NCBI RefSeq assembly: GCF_900142985.1
Contig: NZ_LT670849.1
Location: 4,232,501-4,296,500 of the forward strand
Source of the DNA: Bradyrhizobium erythrophlei
GTDB taxonomy: Bacteria > Pseudomonadota > Alphaproteobacteria > Rhizobiales > Xanthobacteraceae
DNA: 64,000 nucleotides
Direction: 5' to 3'
Under the pieces are notes generated by a model. The model had not been told where the DNA came from, did no database searches, and saw nothing but the letters and a program-made list of their open reading frames with translations. Shown here piece by piece: positions 13,885-23,535 of this stretch. The stretch's first letter is position 1, and the number at the start of each line of letters is the position of its first letter. A program made the translations under genes and the position numbers.

Positions 13885-14691
13885 TTAACCGGACGAATCG
13901 AGAATCGTCTCCATAGCTTTGGCAAAGCCCTCTTCCTCATTCGAAGCGGTGACGTGCGTGGCTTGCTGCTTCACGTCGTCGCTGGCATTGCCCATCGCAA
14001 ATGATGTTCCGCTGACGCGAAACATCGCGAGATCGTTCCGCATGTCGCCGATGGTGGCGACCGCATCTGTCGAAACGCCAAGCTGATGCGCGATCGTCTG
14101 CACGAACGTGCCCTTGTTGACGCCGGGCGGGGTGATGTCGAGGTAGTAGCTTTGCGAACGGACGGCGGTCGCCTGTGCGCCGAGCGCCTCCTGCATGGCG
14201 ATTTCACAGCGCTCCAGGCCGGCCGCATCTGCGCTCGCGCCGACGATCTTGCAGGCTTTTGAAAGATACGGCGTGAAATCGTCGACGATGGCGGGATCGG
14301 CGCGGATCGCGCGTTTTTCGTGTGGAACATATTGGCCGTTGGGATCGCGGGCGAGCCAGAGGTCACTCGTGAACAGCCAGATTTCAGCGCCAAACTCCGT
14401 CAATATTTCCAGCGCACGCCGCGCCGCGGCTTCCGGAATCAGATGCTGTTCGACCGGCTTCAGCGCGGGATCGACGATGCAACTGCCGTTGAAAGCGCCG
14501 ATAGGCAGCGCGATGCCGAGCGGTTCGACGAGAAACCGCATGCCGATGGTCGGACGGCTCGAGGTGATCGTAAAGCCGATGCCGGTCTCGTGCAGTTTCC
14601 GCACGGCCGCGATGGCACGGTCGGTCAGAAGCTTTTCCTTGGTCAGGAGCGTGCCGTCGACATCGGAGACAACGAGCGCGATCTTGGTCAT
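13885..14691 (-). CDS. HAD-IIB (Cof-like) sugar-phosphate phosphatase
   Basis: This 268-residue HAD superfamily hydrolase has motif I VSDVDGTLLTKE (nucleophile and acid Asp), a motif II TSSRP, and the metal motif TIGDMRNDLAMF near the C-terminus. A C2B cap lies between them, as in Cof/SupH proteins. Such enzymes dephosphorylate sugar phosphates or pyridoxal phosphate. As last gene of the pentose phosphate operon, overlapping gluconokinase by four bases, it may act on an accumulating hexose or pentose phosphate. The exact substrate cannot be inferred. Confidence 0.87.
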   Translation of the reverse strand: MTKIALVVSDVDGTLLTKEKLLTDRAIAAVRKLHETGIGFTITSSRPTIGMRFLVEPLGIALPIGAFNGSCIVDPALKPVEQHLIPEAAARRALEILTEFGAEIWLFTSDLWLARDPNGQYVPHEKRAIRADPAIVDDFTPYLSKACKIVGASADAAGLERCEIAMQEALGAQATAVRSQSYYLDITPPGVNKGTFVQTIAHQLGVSTDAVATIGDMRNDLAMFRVSGTSFAMGNASDDVKQQATHVTASNEEEGFAKAMETILDSSG

Positions 14692-15221
14692 GGGCTTTGG
14701 GTCCTGACTTGGGCTTGGGCGACAATGTTATTGACGATGGTTTCGACCGGCGCGTCGATCGAGACGGTGATGGGACGCTCGTCGGCCTGCGGCGGCTCCA
14801 GTGTCCTGAATTGGCTGTCGAGTAGTCCCGGCGGCATGAAGTGCCCTTTGCGCCGGGCGAGCCGGTCGGCGATCAAAGTCTGGCTGCCGTCGAGAAAGAC
14901 GAAACGCACGTCGTGCCGTCCGCGCAGCAGCACATCGCGGTAGACGCGCTTCAGCGCAGAACAGGCGATCACGACATGGCCGCTGGCCTCGCAGACGCGG
15001 CCGATCTCGTCCGCGATGGCCTCAAGCCATGGCCAGCGGTCTTCGTCGGTCAGCGGATGTCCCGCGCGCATCTTGGCGACGTTGCTGGCCGGGTGAAAGC
15101 GGTCGCCGTCCTCAAAAGCCCAACTTAAACGCTCGGCAAGCGCGGTGGCGATCGTGCTTTTGCCTGAACCCGAAACCCCCATCACGATCAGGGCGCAGGG
15201 CGATTTGTCCGGTCTGTTCAA
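14688..15221 (-). CDS. gntK: Gluconokinase (GntK type)
   Basis: The 177-residue kinase phosphorylates D-gluconate to 6-phosphogluconate, the substrate of Gnd in the same operon. The P-loop GVSGSGKST sits near the N-terminus, followed by EDGDRFHPASNVAKM, HPLTDEDRWPWL and ACSALKRVYRDVL, all typical of GntK. I chose a TTG start at 15221 because GGAGAG lies seven bases upstream and the length fits the family. The open frame continues upstream but would overlap pgl by about 100 bases with non-homologous sequence. Confidence 0.92.
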   Translation of the reverse strand: MNRPDKSPCALIVMGVSGSGKSTIATALAERLSWAFEDGDRFHPASNVAKMRAGHPLTDEDRWPWLEAIADEIGRVCEASGHVVIACSALKRVYRDVLLRGRHDVRFVFLDGSQTLIADRLARRKGHFMPPGLLDSQFRTLEPPQADERPITVSIDAPVETIVNNIVAQAQVRTQSP

Positions 15222-15225
15222 GAAA

Positions 15226-15951
15226 TCACTCTCCGACCGCGGCCCGATCGACCAGCATGACCGTCTCTCCGATCGAGCGCGCACGGTTTGCCGGCAGGCT
15301 TTCATCCTTTGAAAGCTTGTCCAGTATCGCACGTTTTTCTTTTCCCGCGACCTCGAACAGCATTTCGCGGCACGAGGCGAGCGCCGGCAGCGTGAGCGTC
15401 ACCCGCGGCACGAAGGGTTCGACATGAGCCTGCGGCACGCCGGTGACCCAGCGCCTGGTCTCGGCGAGCGCCGGATAGCCGGGAAACAGCGAGGCGGTAT
15501 GGCCATCGGGGCCGACGCCCATCAGCACGACATCGAACAGTGGTCGCTTCGGGTCGAGATCGTTGGCGCCGTAGAAGGTCTTCAGCTCGCGCTCATAACG
15601 CTGCGCGGATTCGTCGGGGCTGGCGGCATCGGTCGGGATCGGGTGGATGTGGTCCTTGGGTGCGAGACGATCGAGAAAAATGCGTCGCGCCATTGCCATA
15701 TTGCTCAGGGGATCGGAAGGCGGAACGAAGCGCTCGTCGCCGATGAACCAGTGCACGCGGTCCCAGGGAATTCTTTTGGCGCAAGCGTCCGTCGCCAGCA
15801 ATTGATAAAGCTGTTTCGGGCTCGATCCGCCGGTCAGGCAAATCGCGATGCGGCCCGGATTGGCAGCGATCCTCGCCATCAGATGTGCCGCGGCGGTGGC
15901 CGCAAGCGCAGCCGGATCGGCGACGACGATCCGGTTGATGGCGGCAGGCAT
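15226..15951 (-). CDS. pgl: 6-phosphogluconolactonase
   Basis: This 241-residue DevB-type lactonase hydrolyses 6-phosphoglucono-delta-lactone to 6-phosphogluconate, the second step of the oxidative pentose phosphate route. Visible family motifs are ICLTGGSSPKQLY, VHWFIGDERFVPPSDPLSNM and DVVLMGVGPDGHTASLFPG. ATG 15951 shares a base with the zwf stop (TGATG), giving translational coupling with the enzyme that makes its unstable substrate. Confidence 0.96.
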   Translation of the reverse strand: MPAAINRIVVADPAALAATAAAHLMARIAANPGRIAICLTGGSSPKQLYQLLATDACAKRIPWDRVHWFIGDERFVPPSDPLSNMAMARRIFLDRLAPKDHIHPIPTDAASPDESAQRYERELKTFYGANDLDPKRPLFDVVLMGVGPDGHTASLFPGYPALAETRRWVTGVPQAHVEPFVPRVTLTLPALASCREMLFEVAGKEKRAILDKLSKDESLPANRARSIGETVMLVDRAAVGE

Positions 15952-17462
15952 CAGCCGAACTTGCGCCAGCTACGGCCGTCGCGCTCGATCAGTTGATCGG
16001 CCGCATCGGGGCCTTCGCTGCCGGCCTTGTAAGGTTCGAGACCGCGGGCGCCGGCTTTCTTCCAGGCGTCCAGGAAAGGCTGCACCGCCTGCCAGCCGGC
16101 CTCGACGCTGTCGGCGCGCTGAAACAGGATATTGTCGCCGATCATGCAGTCGTAGATCAGCGTCTCGTAACCCGTCGACGGCTCGACCTGAAAATAGTCC
16201 TTGTAGCGGAATTTCATCTCGACGCCGTCGATGTTGATCGTCGGGCCCGGCACCTTGGTGTTGAACTGAAGCGTGATGCCTTCGTTGGGTTCGACCGCGA
16301 TGACGAGATAGTTCTGCGACAGGTTATCGACCGGGGTGTCGCGGAACATCGCAAACGGCGCCTGCTTGAACTTGATCGCGACTTCCGTCCGCTTCATGCC
16401 GAGCGCCTTGCCGGTGCGCAGGTAAAACGGCACGCCGGCCCAGCGCCAGTTGTCGATGGTCAGTCTCAGCGCGGCGTAGGTCTCGGTCGTGGAGTCCGGC
16501 TTGACGTCCTCGGTCTTGCGGTAGTCGGGGATGTCGTTGTCGCCGCTTTTGCCGGCCTGATACTGGCCGCGCACCGAATTCTTCAGCGCTTCGGCTTCGG
16601 TCTCGGTCTGGATCGCCGCCAGCACCTCGGCCTTTGCCGAGCGTACCGCGTGGGCCTCGAATTTCGCCGGCGGCTCCATCGCGACCAGCGACAACAGCTG
16701 GAACAGATGGTTCGGCACCATGTCGCGCAGCGCGCCGGTCGCGTCGTAGAAGCTGCCGCGATGGCCGACATCGAGCTTTTCGTCGACCGTGATCTGGATG
16801 TGGTCAATGTGGTTGCGATTCCAGATCGGCTCGAACATGCCGTTGGCGAACCGAAGCACCAGGATATTCTGGACCGTTTCCTTGCCGAGATAGTGATCGA
16901 TCCGGTAGATCTGATGCTCTTCAGCGATGCTGAGCAGTTCGCCGTTGAGCGCCTTGGCGGAGGCGAGATCCGTGCCGAACGGTTTCTCGACGACGAGCCG
17001 CCGCCAATAACCGTTCTCCTTCAGCATGCCGGTGCGGCCAAGCTGCTTGGCGATCGGCGCAAACCCGGTCGGCGGCGTTGCCAGGTAAAACAGCCGGTTG
17101 CCGCCGGTCTGGCGGTTGGTCTCGAGCTTGTGCAAACGCTCGGCCATCGCATCGAACGAGGCCGGATCGCTGGGATCGGCCTCGATGCAGGTCACACATT
17201 CGAGCAGGCGCTTGGCGATCTCGTCATCGACGGGGCGCGTCTTGTATTTCTTCAGGCCCGCAAGCAGGCTTTCGCGCATTTCGTCGCTCGACATGCCCTT
17301 GCGCGCCACGCCGACCACGCAGAATTTCTCCGGCAACAGGTCGGCCGCTGCGAGGTTATAGAGCGCGGGGAGCACGAGACGATGCGTCAGGTCGCCGGTC
17401 GCGCCGAAGATGACGAACGAGCAGGACTCAGGTTTGTGCTTCTTGGCGGATGGTTTTGTCAC
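15951..17462 (-). CDS. zwf: Glucose-6-phosphate 1-dehydrogenase
   Basis: The 503-residue enzyme oxidises glucose 6-phosphate with NADP or NAD to the lactone handled by Pgl. The Rossmann motif [10 protein letters not shown] (about 19-28), the substrate motif EKPFGTD (159-165) and the active-site signature RIDHYLGKE with D189, H190 and K194 are intact. The start overlaps the gnd stop by four bases. This step commits carbon released from glycogen to NADPH production or the Entner-Doudoroff route; edd and eda are not in the window. Confidence 0.97.
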   Translation of the reverse strand: MTKPSAKKHKPESCSFVIFGATGDLTHRLVLPALYNLAAADLLPEKFCVVGVARKGMSSDEMRESLLAGLKKYKTRPVDDEIAKRLLECVTCIEADPSDPASFDAMAERLHKLETNRQTGGNRLFYLATPPTGFAPIAKQLGRTGMLKENGYWRRLVVEKPFGTDLASAKALNGELLSIAEEHQIYRIDHYLGKETVQNILVLRFANGMFEPIWNRNHIDHIQITVDEKLDVGHRGSFYDATGALRDMVPNHLFQLLSLVAMEPPAKFEAHAVRSAKAEVLAAIQTETEAEALKNSVRGQYQAGKSGDNDIPDYRKTEDVKPDSTTETYAALRLTIDNWRWAGVPFYLRTGKALGMKRTEVAIKFKQAPFAMFRDTPVDNLSQNYLVIAVEPNEGITLQFNTKVPGPTINIDGVEMKFRYKDYFQVEPSTGYETLIYDCMIGDNILFQRADSVEAGWQAVQPFLDAWKKAGARGLEPYKAGSEGPDAADQLIERDGRSWRKFG

Positions 17463-18478
17463 GAATGGCCGGCCTTCGGTGGGTTGGACGCCCCTTGCGG
17501 GGCTTCATGCGGCTCCTTGTGGCCGCCAAAGCCCTCGCGCATCGCGGAGAGAATTTTTTCCGCAAACGTATGTTCCTTGCGCGAACGAAAACGTGCGAAT
17601 AGCGCCGCGGTCAAAACCTCGGCCGGCACCGCCTCGTCGATCGCGGCATTCACGGTCCAGCGGCCTTCGCCGGAATCCTCGACAAAGCCCGAATAGGTCC
17701 CAAGCGTCGGGTTTTTCGCCAGCGCCGACGCGGTGAGGTCGAGCAGCCAGGAGGGGATGACGCTGCCGCGGCGCCAGACTTCGGCGATGTCGGCAATGTC
17801 GAGGTCGAATCGATGGTCTTGCGGTAGCGCTTCGATATTGGCGTTCTTGAGGATGTCGAAGCCTTCGGCATAGGCCTGCATCAGGCCATACTCGATGCCA
17901 TTGTGAATCATTTTCACGAAATGCCCGGCGCCGACCGGGCCTGCATGCAGATAGCCCTGCTCGACGCGCGGATCGCGTCCCTGCCGTCCGTCGGTGCGCG
18001 GGATGTCGCCGATCCCGGGCGCCAGCGTCTTGAAGATCGGGTCGAGGCGATCGACCACCTGTTTGTCGCCGCCGATCATCATGCAGTAGCCGCGCTCGAT
18101 GCCCCAGACGCCGCCGGACGTGCCGACATCGACGTAGTGAATGCCGCGCGCTTGCAGCGCCTTGCCACGGCGGACGTCGTCCTGCCAGAAGGTGTTGCCG
18201 CCATCGATGATGACGTCGCCTTTTTCCATCAGCTTGGCGATCGCTTCGATCGTGGTTTCGGTGATGCGGCCGGCCGGCAGCATGATCCAGGCGGTGCGCG
18301 GCTTTTCCAGCTTGCCGATGAATTCTTCCAGCATGTTCGCGCCCGCCGCGCCTTCTGCGGCGAGTCCAGCGACGGCCTTGGCGTCCTTGTCATAGACGAC
18401 CGCCGTATGTCCGTTTCGCATCAGGCGGCGGACAATGTTGCCGCCCATCCGCCCGAGGCCAATCATGCCGAGTTGCAT
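17459..18478 (-). CDS. gnd: 6-phosphogluconate dehydrogenase, short (YqeC) type
   Basis: This 339-residue enzyme decarboxylates 6-phosphogluconate to ribulose 5-phosphate. The N-terminal nucleotide motif is [16 protein letters not shown], followed by [22 protein letters not shown] and the catalytic-lysine region [21 protein letters not shown]. It is about 130 residues shorter than the classical enzyme and belongs to the short class, which is often NAD-preferring; the cofactor here is not determined. It follows the transaldolase-isomerase gene by ten bases. Confidence 0.94.
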   Translation of the reverse strand: MQLGMIGLGRMGGNIVRRLMRNGHTAVVYDKDAKAVAGLAAEGAAGANMLEEFIGKLEKPRTAWIMLPAGRITETTIEAIAKLMEKGDVIIDGGNTFWQDDVRRGKALQARGIHYVDVGTSGGVWGIERGYCMMIGGDKQVVDRLDPIFKTLAPGIGDIPRTDGRQGRDPRVEQGYLHAGPVGAGHFVKMIHNGIEYGLMQAYAEGFDILKNANIEALPQDHRFDLDIADIAEVWRRGSVIPSWLLDLTASALAKNPTLGTYSGFVEDSGEGRWTVNAAIDEAVPAEVLTAALFARFRSRKEHTFAEKILSAMREGFGGHKEPHEAPQGASNPPKAGHS

Positions 18479-18488
18479 CGTGAGGTCC

Positions 18489-21335
18489 TCAGTTCAACGC
18501 TTGCCGGATGGCGTGGTCCAGTGTCTTCAGGCCGGCTTTGAGGTCGCCTTTCAGATGCACGCGCAATGCGCGCCGGCCGCGCTCGGTCAGCACGTCGAAG
18601 TCGCCGCGCGCCTGCGCCGCCTTGATGATGCCGAAGCTGGCTTTTTGTCCTGGCACCGGCAAATCCTTGGCATCGTCCGCCGTGATCTGGAGGAAAACGC
18701 CGGAGTCCGGACCGCCCTTGTAGGCTTGCCCGGTCGAGTGCAGGAAGCGCGGGCCGAATTCCGCACAGGTTGCGACGTGGCGTTGATCGCGCACGGCGAG
18801 CCGCGCGCCCTCCAGCGTGTCGATATGGTCGGCGTTGCGCTCGATATAGGCGAGTAGCGCGACATAATCGTCGGCATGGACGCGCGAGAAGTGCGCCTTC
18901 AGCCAGGATTCCAGCGTGCCGTCGGCGCCGGCCTTGCGCAAATCACTGGCATTGGCCTCGTCGGTATAGAGGTCGGCCTCGCCGGTCGAGATCACAGGTT
19001 CTTCCGCCGGCAGGCTGCCTGATTTTTCGAAAGCCGTCGTCAGCTCGCGTGTCTTGACCTTGGCGGCCTCGACATCGGGCTGGTTGAACGGATTGATGCC
19101 GAGAACGGCGCCCGCCACGGCAGTGGCGATTTCAAAGCGGTAGAATTCCTGGCCGATGTGTTCGATCGACTTGATCACGATGCGAACGACGGGATGGCCG
19201 GCTTTTTCCAGCGCATCGAGCCTGGCGTCGTGGCCCGCGTCGTTTTCGCCTTCGGTACGAAGATCGATAAAGAAGCGATCGTGGCCATAGACTGAGACCT
19301 CGGCAATGGTCTCGCCATCGATTGGAATCAGGCCCTTGCCTTCCTTGCCGGTGGATTCGGCGATGAGCTGCTCGGCCCAGGCGCCGAAATCGGCGATCTT
19401 TTCCGACGAGAAGATCGTCACCTTGTCGCGGCCTTCGAGCCCGGCAAGGCCCATGGCAAGGCCAAGCTGCACGCCGGGATTTTCATGCGGCGGCACATCC
19501 GCGCCGCAGGAACGCACCATCGCGAGCGTGTGATGGATCAGGCTCTTCACGTCGATGCCGGCCGTTGCCGCAGGCACCAGCCCGAAGGGTGACAGTACCG
19601 AATAGCGGCCGCCGATCGTGGGTTCGCCGTGGAACGTGCGCGCAAAACCCTGTTTCTTCGCGACCTTCTCCAGCGATGAGCCAGGATCGGTCACGGCGAT
19701 GAAGCGATGCCCGGCTTTTTCGGCGCCGATCGCCTTGGAGACCTGCGCGAAGAAATAATCCTTCATCACGTTCGGTTCGGTGGTGCCGCCGGATTTACTC
19801 GAGACGATGAACACGGTCTTCTTGAGATCGATCGCCTTTTCCATCGCGCGAACCTGCGCCGGATCGGTGGAATCGAGCACGTGCAATTTGGGAAAGCCGG
19901 ATTTCTTCGGGAACGTCTCGGCCAGTACTTCCGGCCCGAGGCTCGATCCGCCCATGCCGAGCACGACGGCGTCGGAGAAATTCTGCCCCTTCACTCGCCG
20001 CGCATAGTCCTCGTAGTCGGCGATGTCGGCCTTGGCCGGGCTGTCGAGCCAGCCGAGCCATTTGTTTTCGTCGTCGCCGGTCCAGACGGTCTTGTCCTTG
20101 TGCCAAAGCCTCCGGATCTTGGCGCCAGCGCGCCATTCTTCGGTGCTCTTCTCGACCGCCTTTTTCAGAGCGGAGCCAAGCGCGAGCTTCTGCGCGCCGA
20201 TCGCGGCGCCGAGCACGGTGGCGCGCTTGTGGGCGACGGCGCCGTACAGCTTGTCGGCGGCGTCCGCGAATAATTTCACGCCGTCCTCGACGAGCTCTTC
20301 GGTGATCGCACCGAGCGAAACGCCGGACTTTTCGAGTTCGGCGAGGATTTGCCGTGCTTCCTCGACGTTTTCCTCAAGGCTGTCGCGCGGCTTGCCGTGG
20401 TCGCGGAAGGCGTCCAGCGTTGCCGGCGGCACGGTGTTGACCGTGTTCGGGCCGATCAGCTCCTCGACATAGAGCACGTCGCTATAGTCCTTGTTCTTGG
20501 TGCCGGTCGAGGCCCACAACAGCCGCTGTGGCTTGGCGCCCTTGGCAGCGAGCTTTTCCCAGCGCGCGCCGGAAAACAGCTGCTTGTATTCCTGATAAGC
20601 GAGCTTGGCGTTGGCGATCGCGACCTTGCCCTTCAACGCGGCGAGCCGTTCCTTTTCCTGCGGGTCATTGGCGCGCGCGATCTTCTCGTCGAGTTGCTTG
20701 TCGACCGCGCTATCGATGCGGCTGACGAAGAAGCTCGCGACGCTTGCGACATGGGAGGGATCGCCGCCATCGGCGACGAGCTTTTCGAGACCGGCGATAT
20801 AGGCCTTCGCGACCTCGATATAGACCTGTTGCGAGAACAACAGCGTGATGTTGATGCTGAGGCCCTTGCCGGTCAGGTGCTCGATCGCGGGCAGGCCTTC
20901 CGGCGTCGCCGGCACCTTGACCATGAGGTTCTTGCGGTGCACGTCGTGCCAGAGCCGCATCGCCTCTGCGATGGTGCCCTTGGTATCCATGGCGAGATAA
21001 GGCGACACCTCCAGGCTGACGAAGCCGTCATTGCCGTGGAATTCGTCATAGACCGGCCGCAATACGTCGGCGGCGTGCTGGATGTCCTCGACCGCGACGT
21101 GTTCGAACAGGTCGGCGACCGAGCGATCGCCTTTTTTCAAGGCGTTGCCGATCGCGCCGTCATATTCGTCCGAACTGCCGATCGCTTTCTCGAAGATCGA
21201 GGGATTGGAAGTCACGCCCTTGACGCCGTCGGTATCGATCAGCTTCTTCAGCTCACCCTTGGCGACAAAGCCGCGTGCCAGAAAATCCAGCCAGACAGCC
21301 TGGCCATGGTTTTCGAGTTGCTTGACCGGATTCAT
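18489..21335 (-). CDS. Bifunctional transaldolase / glucose-6-phosphate isomerase
   Basis: This 948-residue protein joins a transaldolase (about 1-370; [13 protein letters not shown], Schiff-base K140 in [22 protein letters not shown]) to a phosphoglucose isomerase (about 400-940; [42 protein letters not shown]). It therefore carries out the transfer of dihydroxyacetone units and the fructose/glucose 6-phosphate interconversion, closing the cycle that returns pentose phosphates to Zwf. The frame runs without interruption, so the fusion is real. Similar fusions are known in other alpha- and cyanobacteria. It is the first gene of the tal-pgi, gnd, zwf, pgl, gntK, HAD operon. Confidence 0.94.
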   Translation of the reverse strand: MNPVKQLENHGQAVWLDFLARGFVAKGELKKLIDTDGVKGVTSNPSIFEKAIGSSDEYDGAIGNALKKGDRSVADLFEHVAVEDIQHAADVLRPVYDEFHGNDGFVSLEVSPYLAMDTKGTIAEAMRLWHDVHRKNLMVKVPATPEGLPAIEHLTGKGLSINITLLFSQQVYIEVAKAYIAGLEKLVADGGDPSHVASVASFFVSRIDSAVDKQLDEKIARANDPQEKERLAALKGKVAIANAKLAYQEYKQLFSGARWEKLAAKGAKPQRLLWASTGTKNKDYSDVLYVEELIGPNTVNTVPPATLDAFRDHGKPRDSLEENVEEARQILAELEKSGVSLGAITEELVEDGVKLFADAADKLYGAVAHKRATVLGAAIGAQKLALGSALKKAVEKSTEEWRAGAKIRRLWHKDKTVWTGDDENKWLGWLDSPAKADIADYEDYARRVKGQNFSDAVVLGMGGSSLGPEVLAETFPKKSGFPKLHVLDSTDPAQVRAMEKAIDLKKTVFIVSSKSGGTTEPNVMKDYFFAQVSKAIGAEKAGHRFIAVTDPGSSLEKVAKKQGFARTFHGEPTIGGRYSVLSPFGLVPAATAGIDVKSLIHHTLAMVRSCGADVPPHENPGVQLGLAMGLAGLEGRDKVTIFSSEKIADFGAWAEQLIAESTGKEGKGLIPIDGETIAEVSVYGHDRFFIDLRTEGENDAGHDARLDALEKAGHPVVRIVIKSIEHIGQEFYRFEIATAVAGAVLGINPFNQPDVEAAKVKTRELTTAFEKSGSLPAEEPVISTGEADLYTDEANASDLRKAGADGTLESWLKAHFSRVHADDYVALLAYIERNADHIDTLEGARLAVRDQRHVATCAEFGPRFLHSTGQAYKGGPDSGVFLQITADDAKDLPVPGQKASFGIIKAAQARGDFDVLTERGRRALRVHLKGDLKAGLKTLDHAIRQALN

Positions 21336-21666
21336 GGTGTCCTGTTTCGGTTTGAGCAGAAGGGGCGTGACAGCTGGAAGCGGACATTAGCGAGAGGGGC
21401 TGCCCTCAACAATCCCGGAGGATTAGCCCCTTAAGTGACCGGATTATGGGCACCCCGAACCGGATAACGCTTCGGCGGCGATATCGATCCTCCGGGATGC
21501 CAGCCTAAGTCGTCACGTCCGATCAATTTTTCGGCTTCATGACGGCCCGCCATGTCATGGACTCTCCCAATCTTGCATGTCTGGGCTGTTACGGTCAGTG
21601 CCTTCCGGGCGATCTTGGCCACTGCTATCGTACCTCCATAAAAATAACTGCAGGGAGGATCACCAC
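21336..21666. other. Gene-free stretch between tal-pgi and the FMN dehydrogenase
   Basis: These 331 bases separate two divergent genes and should carry both promoters. The only open frames are short and show no codon bias or recognisable protein. A strong ribosome site (GGGAGGA at 21655-21661) for the rightward gene lies at its right end. No clear promoter, repeat or RNA structure was found. Confidence 0.4.
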
Positions 21667-22926
21667 ATGCTGCCAGAGGATGTCAGAACCACCAGTCGAC
21701 GCCGCTTTTTGCAATATTGCGCGGCCTCGCCCCTGCTGGCGTCCGGGGCCTTCGCGGCCAAGGCTCTGGAAGCACCGTCGAAATTGCCCGATCCGATGAT
21801 GTGGGCGCCGCCCGGCAGCATCGAGCCCATCAAGAGCCCGAAAGAGGCGATCAACGTGTTCGATTTCGAACCGGTCGCGCGGGCCAACGTGCCGCCGGCC
21901 CATTTCGGCTACATGGCCTCCGGCATCGACGACGAAGTCACGCTGCGCGCCAACCGCGAGGATTTCAGGAAATTCCAGTTGATGCCGCATCGGCTCAACG
22001 ACGTCTCCAAGATCGATACCTCGATCGAACTGTTCGGAACGAAATACGACTCGCCGATTTTCGTCTGCCCGACCGGCGCCAACCAGTTCTTCCACCCCGA
22101 TGGCGAACTGGCGGTGGCGCGCGCGGCGAAGGCCGGCAATCACCTGCAGATGCTGTCGACCTCGTCGAATTTCTCCGTCGATGACGTGACCAAGGAGCGC
22201 GGCGGTCCGGTCTGGTTTCAGCTCTATGCCTCGCCGAGCTTTGAGGTCGCGAAAGCGCTGATCAAGCGCGCCGACGGCGCCGGCTGTCCGGTGCTGATGG
22301 TGACGGTGGACCGCCTCGCCGGCCGTAACCAGGAGACGCTCTTCCGCCTGATGAAGTCCGACACCCGTCAATGCTCAGGCTGTCATGATCGCTCGAGTTT
22401 TGCCTCACGCGCGCTGCGCCGGCACAACTACGACGGCATCGATCTCACCGGCATCAAGGGCGCCGGCGAATCGTCGAATCTCGATTGGGACACCGTCAAG
22501 CGCATGCGCGACGTCACCAAGATGAAGATCATGCTCAAGGGTATCATCACGGCCGACGACGCCGAGCTTGCCGTGCAGAACGGCATCGACGGCATTCTGG
22601 TGTCCAACCATGGTGGCCGCGGCGAAGACAACGGCCGCTCGACCATCGACGCGCTGCCCGAGATCATCACGGCGGTGAAGGGACGGATGCCGGTCATCGT
22701 CGACTCCGGATTCCGCCGCGGCACCGATGCGGTGAAGGCGCTGGCGATGGGCGCGCAGGCGGTCGGCGTCGGCCGCCCCTATCTCTGGGGGCTCGGCGCT
22801 TTCGGCCAGGAAGGCGTGGAGCGCGTGCTTGAACTCGTGCGCATCGAGACAAAAGCCGCCATGCAGCAATGCGGTGCCAAGTCGGTGAAGGAACTCAATG
22901 CGAGCTATGTGCGCCGGGTGACGTGA
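21667..22926 (+). CDS. Tat-exported FMN-dependent 2-hydroxyacid (lactate-type) dehydrogenase
   Basis: The 419-residue protein begins with a twin-arginine signal SRRRFLQYC and a short hydrophobic stretch, predicting export as a folded holoenzyme. The body is an FMN-linked alpha-hydroxyacid dehydrogenase with MLKGIITADDAE (FMN-binding Lys), VSNHGGRGEDNGRSTIDAL (catalytic His and Arg) and the C-terminal FMN site VDSGFRRGTDAVKALAMGA. It probably oxidises an L-2-hydroxyacid such as lactate and passes electrons to a quinone or cytochrome. Residues C236-S-G-C239-H240 form a CxxCH heme-c motif in the middle of the chain. ATG 21667 has GGGAGGA upstream; the longer frame from 21577 lacks this. The exact substrate is not known. 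Confidence 0.88.
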   Translation: MLPEDVRTTSRRRFLQYCAASPLLASGAFAAKALEAPSKLPDPMMWAPPGSIEPIKSPKEAINVFDFEPVARANVPPAHFGYMASGIDDEVTLRANREDFRKFQLMPHRLNDVSKIDTSIELFGTKYDSPIFVCPTGANQFFHPDGELAVARAAKAGNHLQMLSTSSNFSVDDVTKERGGPVWFQLYASPSFEVAKALIKRADGAGCPVLMVTVDRLAGRNQETLFRLMKSDTRQCSGCHDRSSFASRALRRHNYDGIDLTGIKGAGESSNLDWDTVKRMRDVTKMKIMLKGIITADDAELAVQNGIDGILVSNHGGRGEDNGRSTIDALPEIITAVKGRMPVIVDSGFRRGTDAVKALAMGAQAVGVGRPYLWGLGAFGQEGVERVLELVRIETKAAMQQCGAKSVKELNASYVRRVT

Positions 22927-23049
22927 CGAAGCTTCGGGATGGGTTTGAGGTCGTGCGTAGGCTGTTCATTTGCCTTTCATCTGCCGAATGCTAGGTTCCT
23001 GCTGATTTTCCGGCCCGTTCGGTAAAATCGTTGCAAAAGGAGGAAGAGG

Positions 23050-23289
23050 ATGATTCGGACTTTCCTTATTGGCACCACCTTGGCACTGGGTCTGACGACC
23101 GCTGCCAGCGCGGCAGTTTCGCCTGCGCCGATGGGCGTTACCAACAGCTCGGTGATCAAGGTTGCGGAAGGCTGCGGACGTGGCTGGTGGCGTGGCCCCG
23201 GCGGCCGGTGTCATCCGATGTTCGACGGTCGGGCTTGCCCTCCCGGATACCATCTCGGACCGGAGCGCCGGCGCTGCTGGCCCAACTAA
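23050..23289 (+). CDS. Small secreted GCG_CRPN-type protein
   Basis: This 79-residue protein has a Sec signal peptide (MIRTFLIGTTLALGLTTAASA) and a mature region rich in Cys, Gly and Arg: GCGRGWWRGPGGRCHPM, then ACPPGYHLGPERRRCWPN. The GCG start and C-x-PN ends are the pattern of the GCG_CRPN prefix family, common in rhizobia; here one end reads CHPM. Four cysteines could form two periplasmic disulfides. A strong ribosome site (AGGAGG) precedes ATG 23050 and a terminator follows, so it is likely monocistronic. Function unknown. Confidence 0.8.
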   Translation: MIRTFLIGTTLALGLTTAASAAVSPAPMGVTNSSVIKVAEGCGRGWWRGPGGRCHPMFDGRACPPGYHLGPERRRCWPN

Positions 23290-23310
23290 TCGTCGACTGA
23301 ACTTGAACGG

Positions 23311-23340
23311 CGGCCGGGTCATTGCGACCCGGCCGTTTTC
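23311..23340 (+). terminator. Rho-independent terminator after the GCG_CRPN gene
   Basis: A perfect 10-bp GC-rich stem (CGGCCGGGTC at 23311-23320 and its complement at 23326-23335) closes a five-base loop and is followed by TTTTC. It lies 21 bases after the stop codon of the small secreted protein. Confidence 0.85.
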
Positions 23341-23535
23341 ATTTGGGAACAGACACATTCGGAAACGTTGGCGCCCAGCCCACTGTCATCGCGTCGTCAA
23401 GTCAGGATTTATTGAAGTGCCGCTTCGCTTTCGGCATTCATGAATTTCGGTGTCGAGTGTCTAATCTGACAGATCGACGGGAGGAGGGGACACCGTTCCG
23501 ATTTTTATTCGGCTTTTGAAGTCAGGAACTCTGAA

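Noticed and set aside
15993-17696. 567-codon plus-strand frame opposite zwf and gnd
   Set aside because: Antisense of the dehydrogenase genes; no supporting motif or ribosome site.
21431-21622. 63-codon minus-strand frame in the gap before the FMN dehydrogenase
   Set aside because: No ribosome site, no family resemblance and placed in a divergent promoter region; too weak to call.
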